Positions 46,405-58,300 of a DNA stretch of 64,000 nucleotides are shown here, piece by piece. Source of the stretch: Pratylenchus scribneri (lineage: Eukaryota; Nematoda; Chromadorea; Rhabditida; Pratylenchidae); assembly GCA_030063045.1 (NCBI GenBank), contig JAQSEB010000020.1:124001-188000 (forward strand), in the 5' to 3' direction. Numbering within the stretch: the first letter of the stretch is position 1; each line of letters starts with the position of its first letter. The notes beneath the pieces are model-generated. The model was not told where the DNA came from and did not search any database. It saw only the letters and a program-made list of their open reading frames with translations. The position numbers and the translations under genes were made by a program.

Positions 46405-48198
46405 ATGCCTGATGAAATTTTCGAATTGCGCAGTGAGAACATCGAGTTGAAGGAAATTGTTGAAAAATTGGAAGGAAAAAATGCGGAATTAATTGAGAAA
46501 ATTGACAAATTGAAAGAGGAAAATGAATCATTGAAGGCAGAAAATTCGCAGGTTTTTACTAGATTTATATTATGAAAATACCAAATGAATTTATTAAAAT
46601 TTTGTAGCTAAAAAACTTGCCAGAATCAAATGTTTTCATTCAAACATCGCAATCAATGGAAGAATCAAACGATTTTACTCCGATAATCGAAAAACCCAAA
46701 CTCAAAGCAAGGTAAAAACTCAGATAGGGTCAACTGGGCCGACGTACCATCTGGGCGGTGGCATCGCTTGTAGCTAATTAAGGGCTAAGCCGATATTCAT
46801 GATTTTAGTATCAAATTAAAGAGCATACTGCTGGCTATCGATAGATATAAAATATATTCGAATTGGTTAAGATTTGGTGGAATTGTGTTCAAAAAACAGC
46901 GAAAAATAGTCTTTATTTAATAGTTTTTTAAAATACAACTCTGCTAATTCTGAACCAAACCAAATAAATTTTATATCATTCGATAGACAGAAATGAGCTC
47001 TTTAATTTGATAGCAAAATCTTCTAATCGATTTCATAATTAATGAGCTACATGCGTCGTCGCCCAGCAGTTGGGAGGTCGCCCAGTTTTAGTAAACCGAA
47101 TTATATAAAATACATTTTGTCTAAATAATGTTAATTTAGGTTTTTCAAAAATTGGCTGCTATTCGACACATTGCCATGGATTGATCGCAAAGAATTGGCC
47201 AATTCTTCAATGAGCACCGCAAACGAAACATTCCGACAACTTTGTTGGCCAAAACTTCACGGAAATGTGAAACCGCATAAAATTCAATCACTGAAAATTT
47301 CTGCAGCCCACTTTGAATTGGGAAAATTTCGAGCTCAAGTGCAGCTAAAATCTTTTGGCATGTGTTGGAGAAATGAAGAGATTATTCCTATTGCTTCGAT
47401 TCCGCCATTGGACTATATTTTGGGCATCGAACAGATTCAAATAAAGTTAATTAAATATTTAATTCAAATATAAATTTAATTAAATTTAGTTTTGTGAATG
47501 ACGAAGTTGTGAATTTCTTCAAAAGCATTGAAAACTTGCTCCAAAAGTGCAAACTCGAAATGAGGATTTATAATACAAAACAAATTACTTCTTCAACGCG
47601 CACTTTGATGAATTATTTGGCCACTAAAATTTACTTATTGCGAATTGGATGGCGCTATAATGGGCGGCGTTTGAATTATTTCAATAAATTTCTCCCTGGA
47701 TTTATCGACAATATTCAATTTATGCGAACTTGGGGCACTATTCCGTACATTGATGAACTTGAAGAAATTCTGAATTGGCTGACAAAACAATCAAATAATG
47801 GGAAACAAAAGATTTTGGAATTCACCTGCCATCGTGATGATAATTTTATGGAATTCTTTAACACTCGCATTAATGAGGTTAATTGAAAGAAACTATTAAT
47901 TTTTAATTGATTATTTTAGGAATTTTCCAATTCAACATCACCATCCATCTTTATGATAAATTTTTGGACCAACCAAAATCTTGAAGAATTTATTCACGAG
48001 AATGTGCAAACCAACGAAATTTTGACATTATACCGCAAAGATGAAATGGGTTCTGCTGGATCGGATGATGACCATAATTATTACATTGCTCGCTATCCGA
48101 ATGGAGAAGAATATTGGAAAGAAGATGGGGAGAATAAAATTCGAGAATATCAAAAAACGGACAATTCTTCTACATCCATCTCAATAATTATCACATAA
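46405..48198 (+). CDS. Unrecognised protein: coiled coil plus F-box-like/associated region
   Basis: Five exons (46405-46551, 46608-46711, 47140-47445, 47490-47877, 47920-48198) give 407 aa. Residues 1-50 form a Glu/Lys/Leu coiled coil (ELRSENIELKEIVEKLEGKN) similar in style to the small coiled-coil neighbours. A linker leads to WLLFDTLPWIDRKELANSSM...FRQLCW, which could be a diverged F-box. About 250 residues follow with the texture of nematode F-box-associated domains (PPLDYILGIEQIQI, LLRIGWRYNGRRLNYFNKFL, FMINFWTNQNLEEF). A polar end with a Glu-Asp stretch closes it. If the F-box reading holds, the role would be substrate choice for an SCF ubiquitin ligase; this is inference. Gene structure is secure, function is not. 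Confidence 0.8.
46733..47092. mobile_element. Fold-back MITE, family P, copy 3
   Basis: Arms CAACTGGGCCGACGTACC...CTGGGCGGTGG and complement. The inner ATCAAATTAAAGAGCATACT matches the other P copies, though the ends have diverged (TGGGCGACG replaces TTGGCGCCG). In intron 2 of the 46405-48198 gene. Confidence 0.75.
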
Positions 48199-48578
48199 AA
48201 AACTGATAAAATGATGAATATATTGTTTTTTAAATTGCCTTTATTACAAAATCGATTTTACTGATGAAAAATTTATATTTTTTGTCCATTTTTAAATGAG
48301 TTATTGGATTTGCTGATATGGGAGTTGTCATTTTTGGGATTGAAATTTTTTGGATCAGCGAATATGAAACAGCAGAGAATACATCCATCTCAATAAATAT
48401 CGCATAAAAAACACTTGTATATCTAAAATCTCCCCACCAAAATCCTTACAAAGAAAATTAAACAATAAACAATGCAAATGGCCATTAAAAAACAATAAAT
48501 ATTAATTTTATAGGCATGAAAATAAATAAAATAACATATTTATTCAATATCATTGATCAACAAAATGGATATGAATAA
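48199..48578. other. Convergent 3' gap
   Basis: Between the 3' ends of the plus-strand gene and the TXNDC17-like gene. Holds two copies of ACATCCATCTCAATAA (about 48,172 and 48,382), suggesting a short duplicated 3' segment. No gene seen. Confidence 0.5.
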
Positions 48579-49526
48579 TCAATCATTTTTAAGAAATGCC
48601 ATAATTTTTGAGGAATCCACAAAATCTTCGTCCTTTTCCAGCTTTCGGCCTTCAATTGTCTCTCCTTTTTCCATCGAGTATTGAATCAATGTTGGAATGC
48701 ATTTTACACCAAGTTTCGCGTCCATTTTTATCGGATTTGTTGGGCTTTTCCACCTTTAAATTTGTCACATTTTTTGGTTAAATCCACACCAGCAGCAGGG
48801 ATGACATCGATTTTCGATTTATGTATTTCGTTTCGGTTCGAAATTTCGGTAATTTTTAATACAGAAATTTTGATTTTTGAAAATTTTGTGGCCCTCTGAA
48901 ATTTCGAAAAATTTTTTACCCTCAATTTCAATTTTCGAAAAATTTTTGACTCTCCGAAATTTTGATTTTCGAAAAATTTTTGACTCACCGAAATTCCGAT
49001 TTTCGAAATATTATTATCCTCCCAAATTTCGATTTTTGAAAATTTTTGACCCTCCAAAATTATAATTTTCGAAAAAATTTTAACCCTTTTGAATCTCTGA
49101 AATTTCGATTTTTAAAAACTTTTTTATCCTTCAAAATTTCGATTTTTGACCCTCCGAAATTTCGATTTTTGAAATTTTTGACCCTCTGAAATTTCGATTT
49201 TTAAAAACTTTTTGACCCTCGAAAATTTTGATTTGTCCTTCCGAAATTTCAATTTTTTTGAAATTCGATGCCATCCCTTATCCAAAAACATACTCGTCTC
49301 TGAATCCAACATTGCATGTAATAAAAAGTCCATCGACCTCATAAACTTTTTCCAATGCCTCTTCAATGATTGGTTCGGCCCGCACACAATCTAGGCACCA
49401 ACTTTTGCCGGTTTCAGCCAATTTTGTACCAGTGAAGTAAATAAAAAATGGCCTGCCTTCCACAGTGGCCGTTATATCCAATTTTTCAATCAATTCTTCA
49501 AAACCATTGGCGGTGATTTGCTTCAT
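48579..49526 (-). CDS. TXNDC17 (TRP14)-like thioredoxin-fold protein
   Basis: Cytosolic thioredoxin-related protein that reduces small disulfides and nitrosylated cysteines. Two exons, 49294-49526 and 48579-48753 (perfect GTATGT donor), give 135 aa, close to the usual ~123. Family marks: FIYFTGTKLAETGKSW then the active site CLDC with VRAEPIIEEAL, later KLGVKCIPTLIQY. The active site is normally CPDC; here the proline between the cysteines is leucine, which would be expected to change redox potential. The start MKQITANGFEEL fits the family. An AT-rich minisatellite fills the intron. Confidence 0.93.
48830..49265. repeat. GAAATTTCGATTTTT minisatellite in TXNDC17-like intron
   Basis: About 12 irregular tandem units of 28-38 bp built on CCGAAATTTCGATTTTTGAA with TTTTTGACCCT. 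It fills the intron 48754-49293. Confidence 0.85.
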
Positions 49527-49649
49527 TTTAGTTTAGCTAAAGAAAATTACAATTATAAAATATTTCACATAAATTTTGTCCAAATTCTGACGAACACGCA
49601 AATTAGTCAACGGCTGAAAATTTGTTGATTTAGTAAAAAATTTTTTATT

Positions 49650-49868
49650 TTAAGCCAATACCTTTTTCTCTTTGGGTTCTTCCAATTTCTCAATTTTGGC
49701 TTCCATTTCCTTCATTTTTAACTTGAGGTCGCAAATTTCTTCCGTTTTGTCCAGCAATTTTGTCGCCATTTCGGCTTTCTCATCTTGTAATTTCATTATT
49801 TTGTTCTTCAATTCGACATTTTCATCTTCCATTGCTGATTGGTCACCATTCATTTTCCTTTTTGACAT
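49650..49868 (-). CDS. Small coiled-coil protein, paralogue C
   Basis: A complete 72-aa frame: MSKRKMNGDQSAMEDENVE, then LKNKIMKLQDEKAEMATKLL, then a coil ending IEKLEEPKEKKVLA. It lacks the KSV triplet of paralogues A and B but keeps the rest nearly identical, so the three copies are recent. It lies on the other side of the TXNDC17-like gene, upstream in its direction. Function unknown; heptad spacing suggests a dimeric coil. Confidence 0.72.
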   Translation of the reverse strand: MSKRKMNGDQSAMEDENVELKNKIMKLQDEKAEMATKLLDKTEEICDLKLKMKEMEAKIEKLEEPKEKKVLA

Positions 49869-50366
49869 CTCAATTTGATAATAATTCTCGTTTTTGAATA
49901 TTTAATTGAAAAAGAATAATCTGAAAATTCTGAACCGTTTTAAAATCAATAAAAATTTTTAATAAATTTTTTAAAAGTTCAGTTTAATTTAATTAAATCA
50001 TTCCATTTTTGTGTGCCGTTCCGCCCGACGATTAAAAATAAGGAGAAGAGAAGAACACACATTTATTGAATTGGGGATGAGGGGTAGCACAAATCCCTAC
50101 AAATTCTTTACTTAAATTACGTCTATTATCTATAATCTCTACACCGATACCCAAATCTCCCTACCAAAATCCCTACAGAGTAAATTAAGGAATAGAATAA
50201 GCCAAGGCAAGCCAGCAGTAGAAGTCAATAGCCAAGCCATTCACAAAATCCACAAAATTAGAGCATTGGAATTGTTATTTTCACGGAATTTCAAATTGCA
50301 AATTAGTCAATTTTTAACCTTCATTTTTAATTTTTCCTCAATTAATTTCCAGAAAATCGAAAATTA
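49869..50366. other. Gap between paralogue C and the URM1 upstream element
   Basis: AT-rich, no exon recognised. It contains a TCTCCCTACCAAAATCCCTA segment also present at about 48,430, supporting duplication of the whole small-gene unit. Confidence 0.5.
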
Positions 50367-50983
50367 GGTAATAGTCTAGTTTAACCCCCACATTTTTTCC
50401 AAAAAATTTTTTAAATTTTATTTCTCGCTAAAAACATCTATTTAGGGGTTTTCAATGATGAGAAATCCGAATGTGACATTTATTTTTCATGAATTAAATT
50501 TCCTGAACCGGTATAGGTTCACAAACCGGTTTCGAAAAAATTGAACTTTGGTATTTTGGGTCATATTATACATCAATCGACGCGTCTCGACGAGCAGAGG
50601 ATAAATCTGTCATCGGTTTCGCATAAAACCCAAAATCAAAAAAGTTATGGCCATTTAAAATTTAATAAGGTTTATAGGTGAACCACTTGACTTAAATGGC
50701 CATAACTTTTTTAGTTTTAGGTTATATGCGAAACAAATGACAGATTAATGATCAGCTCGTCGAGACGCGTCGATTGATGTATAATATGACCCAAAATACC
50801 AAAGTTCAATTTTTTCGAAACCGGTTTGTGAACCTATACCGGTTCAACCAATAGAGATAATGAAAAATAAATGTCAAATTCGGATTCCCCATCATCGAAA
50901 ACCCCTAAATTCACATTTTTAGCGAAATATAAAAATCAAAAAAAAATTATGGAAAAATGTGGGGGTTAAACTAGACTATTACC
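50367..50983. mobile_element. Long-TIR fold-back element with 8-bp TSD
   Basis: A 617-bp palindromic element. The left end GGTAATAGTCTAGTTTAACC and the right end are exact complements, and the arms extend about 300 bp (CCGGTATAGGTTCACAAACC, ATACATCAATCGACGCGTCT). Perfect 8-bp direct repeats GAAAATTA flank it (50359-50366 and 50984-50991). The TSD length points to the hAT superfamily. It ends 27 bp before the URM1 start codon. Confidence 0.95.
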
Positions 50984-51010
50984 GAAAATTATTAAATATT
51001 CAAAAGAAAA

Positions 51011-51851
51011 ATGCGAATATTGCTGGAATTTTCGGGCGGATTGGATGTACTTTTTGATGGAAAAAAGGAACAAAGCGTTGAGTTGAACGACGACGACAAC
51101 CAACAACAAAATTGGACAGTGAAAAGGCTGCTCGAATGGATTATGGAAAAATTGTTACGTGGCAATGATCGAGCGGATATGCTCATTCAAAAGGGCACCG
51201 TGAGGCCTGGCGTGCTGATGCTGGTCAACCAAATTGACTGGGAAATCCTCGGCGCGGTTTCTAATTTTAATTTTATATGAAAAATTAAAACAAAAATTGG
51301 GTTTTTAATGGCAATTGAGGGTTTATCCTACATTCCCAAACCACATACCCAAAATTGGATAGAGCTGGTCAAGAAGACGCATTGAATGGTATATAATTTG
51401 TCATGGTTTGGTCAACAATTAAAGGGTATTAAACGGTTTAAACCAATTTTGGTTTGGTCAACAATTAAAGGGTATTAAACGGTTTAAACCCATTTTGGTT
51501 TGGTCAACAATTAAAGGGTATTAAACGGTTTAAACCAATTTTAGTTCGGTCAACAATTAAAGGGTATTAAACGGTTTAAACCAATTTTAGTTTGGCCAAC
51601 AATTAAAGGGTATTAAACGGTTTAAACCAATTTTGGTTTGGTCAACAATTAAAGGGTATTAAACGGTTTAAACCCATTTTGGTTTAATGGTTCAAAACAA
51701 ACTTAAGTTAGAATTGGCTAAACCCAAACCAAATCATAATCAAATAATATTAAATATTTCTCCTTAATTTTCGTTTTTTTTTTTGCAGATCGATGCCCCA
51801 TTGTCCGATGGCGACACGGTCACATTCATTTCGACACTTCATGGCGGATAA
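51011..51851 (+). CDS. URM1: Ubiquitin-related modifier 1
   Basis: Small beta-grasp sulfur carrier: its C-terminal Gly is thiocarboxylated by the MOCS3/Uba4 enzyme and used for 2-thiolation of tRNA wobble uridine; it also acts as a protein modifier. Exons 51011-51256 and 51789-51851 give 102 aa, the usual length. Marks: GGLDVLFDGKKE, RPGVLMLVNQIDWEILGA, then DGDTVTFISTLHGG ending in the obligatory Gly-Gly. The ATG is the only plausible start. The upstream region is almost entirely the fold-back element ending at 50983, and the intron carries a family-S element. Confidence 0.98.
51315..51740 (+). mobile_element. Satellite-bearing element (family S)
   Basis: Six tandem units (TTTGGTTTGGTCAACAATTA then AAGGGTATTAAACGG) in the same direction as the host. 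The left flank is CCCAAAATTGGATAGAGCTG with GCATTGAATGGTATATAATT; the right flank is GGTTCAAAACAAACTTAAGT. In the URM1 intron. Confidence 0.88.
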
Positions 51852-52096
51852 ATTCAGGATTTTCACATCTCACAAAATGATCAGAACAATTAAATGATTT
51901 TTATTTTGTTGTTTTATTTCCATTAATTTTGTATAAATATTTTTAATTGAAAATAAAAAGAATTAAAGAAGGATTAAATTGTTTTTTGATAATCATGATT
52001 TGTTCTTTTAATTCATTAATATCATTAAAATTCATTAAAAAATAAATTTATTTTCAGCTCAAAAGACAAACAACTTTTAAAAATCAACATCCAATT

Positions 52097-54905
52097 ATGT
52101 CAAACAATAATCAAAATACTATGCAAAAGCACAATTTTTGCACCATCCAATTGAAGACCGCAACGTAATATATAAAATTTATAAAAAATAAATAATTTTT
52201 CTTAAATTTTTGCAGTGAAAAATTTGTCATGACGGTTGGATATTTTCTAATAAAACTTGTATTCCCTTTATGCTATTAAGATTGAAAACTTTTCCGAACA
52301 CCGGGAAAAATGTGGCGAATTTTTGCGATCTACAAAATTCATGTATTTTTAAAAAAAATTAAGATTTAGAAACATCAAAGTTTTAAATTTTAATATTGTT
52401 CTTTTCATTTTTTGGTAAATTACATTTTCATTCTATACCAAAAATCGGTACTAATGGAGTTTGTCCCCTATGAGGGAAAGGTTGATGATAATGATAAAGA
52501 TGAGGCGATCTTCTTCATCATCTTCCTCATCATTAGCTTCATTATTCCCTTGTAGAGGACAATTCCATTAGTACCCAAAAATCGACAAAAATTCTAGTAA
52601 AGACAATTTCTAAAAAACCCGAATGGGTCGAAAATTTTCGAAATTTGTTTGATTACATCAAATTAAATAATACTTTTTAAGTTCCACCGCACCGAATGGT
52701 CAACTTTTAAAATGGGAATTGGAAATTTATCCAAAAGGAGATGTTGAAGAATCCAAGGATTATCTTGCAATTTTTCTATATCTCATCGATTCCAACGATG
52801 AGAAAGTTGAAGCAAAATATCAATTCTCAATACGCAAATCCAATGGCAATGAATTCTTGCTGGAACCTTGTAATGCCCAAATTTTCTTTTTATAAAGGGA
52901 ATAAATTTTTTTCTAGTTTACAAAGAATGGATCACATTTGATAGTTCGAACAAAGTTTGGGGCAATGATAAGTTGATCAAAAGGGAAGACATGCTCAATA
53001 AAAACAACGGTTACCTTGATGGCGGTCGACTCACAATTGAGTGCACACTAATGGTACAGCAGAAATCGGTAATTTATTTTTTCGGTTTTGACCTACAAAA
53101 TTTCGGTCCAGAAAAATTAAGGGTAATAGTTCTAACCCGGCCCGTATCCAGAAATTTTCCATGGGATGAGGCAAGGTATGGTCAATTTGAAAAATTTTTT
53201 CCATTTAGGGAAGAGATTTAAAAAAAAGAAATCGAAAAATTTTAATTATAAGGCGAAAAATAAAAAAAATTTCCCCAATAAGGGGGGGGGGGGCTCCTTT
53301 TTGATTTATAAATATTTAATTAATTTAAGGTCAAGAAAGCTCCATTGCCGGATGTTGAAATTCCCGAATGTCGAGTACCAGAGGATTTGAGCCATTTGTT
53401 TGAGCAAAGCCTGTTCACTGATTGCAAAATCACCTCGGAGGACAAGAAAGAATATAAGGTTGAGCTTGGAATCTATTTGATTTTTATAACTAGGTCTGGA
53501 ATTTTTTATTGAATCAATATTTTGTTTATAAACTTAAAATAGCTTGGTAAAACGAAAGACATGTTTTTATTGTGATTTGTGATGTTTTTTTAAATATTAA
53601 TCATAATCAAAAATCAATATTTCAGCATTTTTTGGTAATTTTTGACCATTTTCGTCAATATATTTTTGGCCTTTTGAAAAATATCTAGTGAAAAAAATTA
53701 ATTTTGGCATTTTTAGAAAAATCGATCGATATTAATAAAAATTGGATTTTTGGAAATGAATTTTAAAATAAAAACAAAAAATTATATAAGGTTTTCTCTT
53801 TTCTTTATAAATTTTCATCAATATTTCACGATTTTCCATCAATATAATTCCAGCCCTAATAATAATCCTTTTTTAAGGTCCATAAGTGCATTTTGGGATG
53901 TCGATCACCGGTCTTCGCTGCCATGTTTCAACATGATATGTTCGAGAAGAACAATAATGAGGTCAAAATTGAGGACATGAAGGGTGCTGTCATCGAGAAA
54001 ATGCTCCGTTTTATGTAAGCATTGATCGATTATTAATTTGTTCAAAATATTAATTTTTAGATACAGCGGGAAGGAACCAAATATGAAGGAAGTGGCTGAA
54101 GCAGAAGATTTGTTGGAAGCCGCTGATAAATATGAGCTTATGCGTTTGAAGGTAAAAGGAATATTTTTTTAATTTTTTAAATCCAATTTTTTAAAATTTT
54201 TATATCAAATTTTTTCAATTTTTTAAATGAATTTTTAATCCAATTTTAAATTAAATTTTTAATCGAATTTTAAATTAAATTTTAAATTAAATTTTTATTC
54301 AATTTTTTGATTAAATTTTTAATTCAATTTTTTATTCAATTTTTAATCCAATTTTAAATTAAATTTTTAATCCAATTTTAAATTAAATTTTTAATCCAAT
54401 TTTTAATTAAATTTTTAATCCAATTTTTAATTAAATTTTTTTATTCAATTTTTTATTCAATTTTTTTTATTCAATTTTTAATTCAATTTTTAATTAAATT
54501 TTTAATCCAATTTAATTAAATTTTTAATCCAATTTTTTAAATTTTTAATTCAATTTTTAATTAAATTTTTAATCCAATTTAATTAAATTTTTAATCCAAT
54601 TTTTTAAATTAAATTTTTTAAATCTAATTTTAAATATTAAAGCTTTTCTGTGAACGCAAATTGATCAATTCGCTGGGAAGTGCAAATGCCTGCGAATTGT
54701 TGGCATTGGCCAATCTTCATTCAGCCGAACATCTCAAAACCCATTCAATCGAATTCATCAAAACTCATCTGAAGGAGGTGGAATTTAAAAAAAAATATGT
54801 ATAAAATTTATTGATTTTATTCTTAAGGTTATGAAATCCAGAGGATGGAAGACATATGCCGATGACCAAATGAAGGACCAAATTTTGGAAGCTACCGAAA
54901 AGTGA
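52097..54905 (+). CDS. MATH-BTB protein (SPOP-like)
   Basis: Likely substrate adaptor for Cullin-3 ubiquitin ligase, a family much expanded in nematodes. Ten exons (52097-52164, 52216-52234, 52281-52342, 52682-52869, 52917-53053, 53330-53458, 53878-54014, 54061-54151, 54643-54777, 54828-54905) give 347 aa. The MATH domain spans about residues 20-155 (FVMTIENFS, LLKWELEIYP, YLDGGRLTIECTL). The BTB domain spans about 175-285 (FTDCKITS, VHKCILGCRSPVFAAMF, YSGKEP). A BACK-like tail follows (SAEHLKTHSIEFI, VMKSRGWKTY). No signal peptide. The 19-bp exon 2 is small but needed for frame. Intron 3 carries a short inverted-repeat element and intron 8 an AT minisatellite. Confidence 0.95.
52438..52584. 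mobile_element. Short inverted-repeat element with GAT-rich core
   Basis: Left end GGTACTAATGGAGTTTGTCC, right end the complement of GGTACTAATGGAATTGTCCT. The core has a few GATGATAATGATAAAGATGA units. Flanked by AAAAATCG direct repeats (52441-52448 and 52577-52584), which partly overlap the arms. Unexpanded relative of the microsatellite element at 24.9-25.6 kb. Confidence 0.8.
54160..54630. repeat. AT minisatellite in MATH-BTB intron 8
   Basis: Tandem TTAATCCAATTTTTAATTAA units of about 20-24 bp, filling nearly the whole intron. Confidence 0.8.
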
Positions 54906-55386
54906 ATTAAAATTCGACACAAATGACAAGAAATATTTGTGGATTGATAAAAAAAAATAAATCAAATTCCATTTTCATCTAAATTTGTATTTTGTTTTGC
55001 TTAAGATAAATTCTGGATCGATTTCATATTTTGCATAAATATTTATTTATTCACTCAAAAATTGAAAAAATATAATATATTATTAACAGTTTAAAAGAAT
55101 TTTTATGATTTAATTTATATGGGCTATTATATTTGAGATTGATTGTTAATTAAGGAATTACAGATTATTCTGAGGCATTGACTAGGAAGGAGTGATTATT
55201 TCTAGAGAAACTATAGTTATTCTTCTTGGAAAATTAGAAAAATTATATTCATTTTTATATAAGTTGACAGTTTAATTTTTTTATTCTATAATAGAATAAT
55301 AAAAATTTATTGAAAAAATACATAGAATTAGCAAAAAATAGTAGAGAAAAAATTTATGGAAATAATTCTTCAAGTCTTTTTATCAA
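54906..55386. other. Convergent 3' gap
   Basis: Between the MATH-BTB stop and the IFT172 stop. AT-rich; no gene or recognised repeat. Confidence 0.55.
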
Positions 55387-58300
55387 TCATTGGATGCTCC
55401 AATTTGCCAAAAATTGTTGTACATCGAAGAGTTCGTCCGTTGGCCATTGTTTGACCAGTGCGGTGAATGTGGCCCAAGCTCGATGGTCTGCCACCAGTCC
55501 ATGGCCCAATTCATGGCCTTCATCAATGACGGGGAAACCTGAGAGAGAGAGAGAGGAAAAATGAATTAAATTTTTGAAATTTTTTGAATATTTTTGAAAT
55601 TTTAATCCCTCTTTCTTCCATAAATTAGTCTTAATGTTTTATTATTTTATTTATTTTTAACACAAATTATACAGAATTTTCCCATCAATTAAAATTTCTC
55701 TTTTATTAAAAATTAGATTTTTATAATTTGATAAATTTTAAAATTCATAGACAGCCCAATTTCAAAAAATAATTTTTATTTTTGTCAGATCCGTTTTTTT
55801 TTAATTTTTAAATTTTTAACTTTTATTATTTATCAGTTGGGCGTGAAAATAGAAATAATAAAATGAACGGCGAAAAGGACCAATTTGGTGAGGAAAAAGG
55901 GCTGGTTTTATAAATCCGGATTGGAGCAATATTTGATTGATATGGTAACGGGTGATTAGGCAAAAATGGGGCTATGGTATAATGAATAGAAAAGACCCCA
56001 GCATTATTGGCATTGACATATTTTTCAATAAAATTTTACAAATTTTAATATTTTTCAACAGATTAAATTTTAAAATTTTATAAAAAATGATTAAATAAAA
56101 TTTAAAAATTTTTCTGCAGAATCTTGAATTAAAAAAAAATAAAAATCACAAGCTTAATTTATAGAAACAAAAGTGCAAAAAAAATTTTTTTCAAAAAATT
56201 TTTTCTTGTGAATAATAAAATTTATCAGTTCAAATTGCTAAATATTTTTTTGATATTTATCTTAAAAAACTAAAAAAACTATGACGAGGAATTTATACGC
56301 CGGACTATTATTTTTTAAACTAAAATTCAGAATAAATTTTCAAAATTATTCGGCACACCTGAAACAACGCAAATTGGATATAAATTGCCCAGGGAATCGA
56401 GGGTGCTGGCCTCATAGCTGTCCCGGTCGTCCATTCGAAGCATTTTTTCCACATTTTGTCCCACTGAAATGGCCAAAACCCATTCCTTCACTTCCTCATG
56501 TTCTGCCTCCTTTAATTAATTAAATTAAATTAATATTAAAAATTAATTAAATTATATTAAAAATTATTTAAATTAAATTGAAAATTAATTTATAAAAAAA
56601 ATTATTTAAATAAGAAAAAAATAATTAAATTTAAAAATTAATTTATAAAAAATTATTAATTTTTCTCCTCATTACGGTCAAAAATTTGTCTCGTGGGAGG
56701 GCATAGCTTGTGGGAATGTCGGTGCCCTCAAAAAGTGCATTGTCCACTAAATTTGGGTCATCTTCGTCGATTGCGTCGGTGATGTCCAAATATTGGTTCA
56801 ACAACAAAAATGCCATGCTTTCATAGGTGGGGCCACCAAGAAGCTGAAAATTTATTAATTAATTAAATAATATTAATAATTTAAAAATATTAATAATTTA
56901 AAAATATTAATTTTAAATAAAAATTTTCTTAAAAATTTTATAAAATTTTAAAAAATTCTTTTGAAAATTTTTTGAAAATTTAAAATTTCTAAATTTGTAA
57001 ATAAAAAATTCTTTTAAAAATTATCTTAAAAAAGCCAAATATACGTAGAAATTTTTGAAAAAAAAATTTTTGAAAAATTTTAAATTATTTTGCCAGATAA
57101 AATTTGTTAAAAAATCTTCTAAAAATTTAAAAAATTTTTAAATTTAATTTTGCTAAATATAAATTCTTTTAAAAATTTTTCTCCTCACCTTGCATGCACT
57201 TCCAGCCTCATAGAATGCCTTGTCAGGTCTCATCGGCTCAATGTATCTGAAGATAATTTTTTAAAATTTAATGTAAAAATATTTTTAAAAATATTTTCTA
57301 GGTACCTAGGCATGACCAAATTAAGTCGTAGCCGAAGAGCCTCGGTTCCATCTTGACCATTTTGTTGGTCCGCTGCCAGTTCCAATGCCTTTCGAAGTGC
57401 ACAAAAATGAGCCAAATGAAGATAGCGATCAAAGAGCTGACAATTAAAATTTTAAAAATTCCACAATAAAATTTAAAAAATTCAATTTAAAAAATTTCTA
57501 AAAAATTATTTAAAAATTTTGGCAATAAATTATAAAAAAATAAATTTAAATTTCTAAATAAAATTTTAAAAAACCTATAATAAAATTAAAAAATAATACA
57601 AAAAATTTCAACTAAAATTATCCAAAAAAATAGAGAAAAATATTCTTACCTGAATTGTTTGTTGACTGATTGATTGTGGCTCATTTCCAGTCAATGTACT
57701 CATTTGGCGTGTCACTTCCAACAGCATATCGCGTAACATTGCCAACAATTCATAATTATTTGTATTCGAATTTGGACGTTCATTCAGAAGCTAAATTAGA
57801 AATTACTTACAATTTTATATGTAAATTCCCTCAACCTTTTACCTTTTCAACAAGACTCGAATAAATGGGCAATAATTGTGGATTTGGGGTGGCACCAAAT
57901 TTACGCAAAATTCTCAGCAATTGTTCATGTTGGCCGTCGGCAAGCAATTCCGTGGAATAAGTGGCCAAATATTTGTCAAGCAATGGACGATGCTGAAAAA
58001 AGATAGGTAATTCGGAAGGATAGTTCAGAAAAAATATTTATTAATAAATTAAGATTAATTTAATATGCAGAAAAAACAATAAAATTGCCGAAAATGATTA
58101 CTTAATGTCAAAATAGTTTTAATGGTATAAGTTTGGGTTTATCCTGCTTATTTACAAAACATATACACAAAATTGAATAGAGCTGGTCAAGACGCATTGA
58201 ATGATATATAATTTGTCATGGTTCGGTCAACAATTAAAGGGTATTAAACGGTTTAAACCAATTTTGGTTTGGTCAACAATTAAAGGGTATTAAACGGTTT

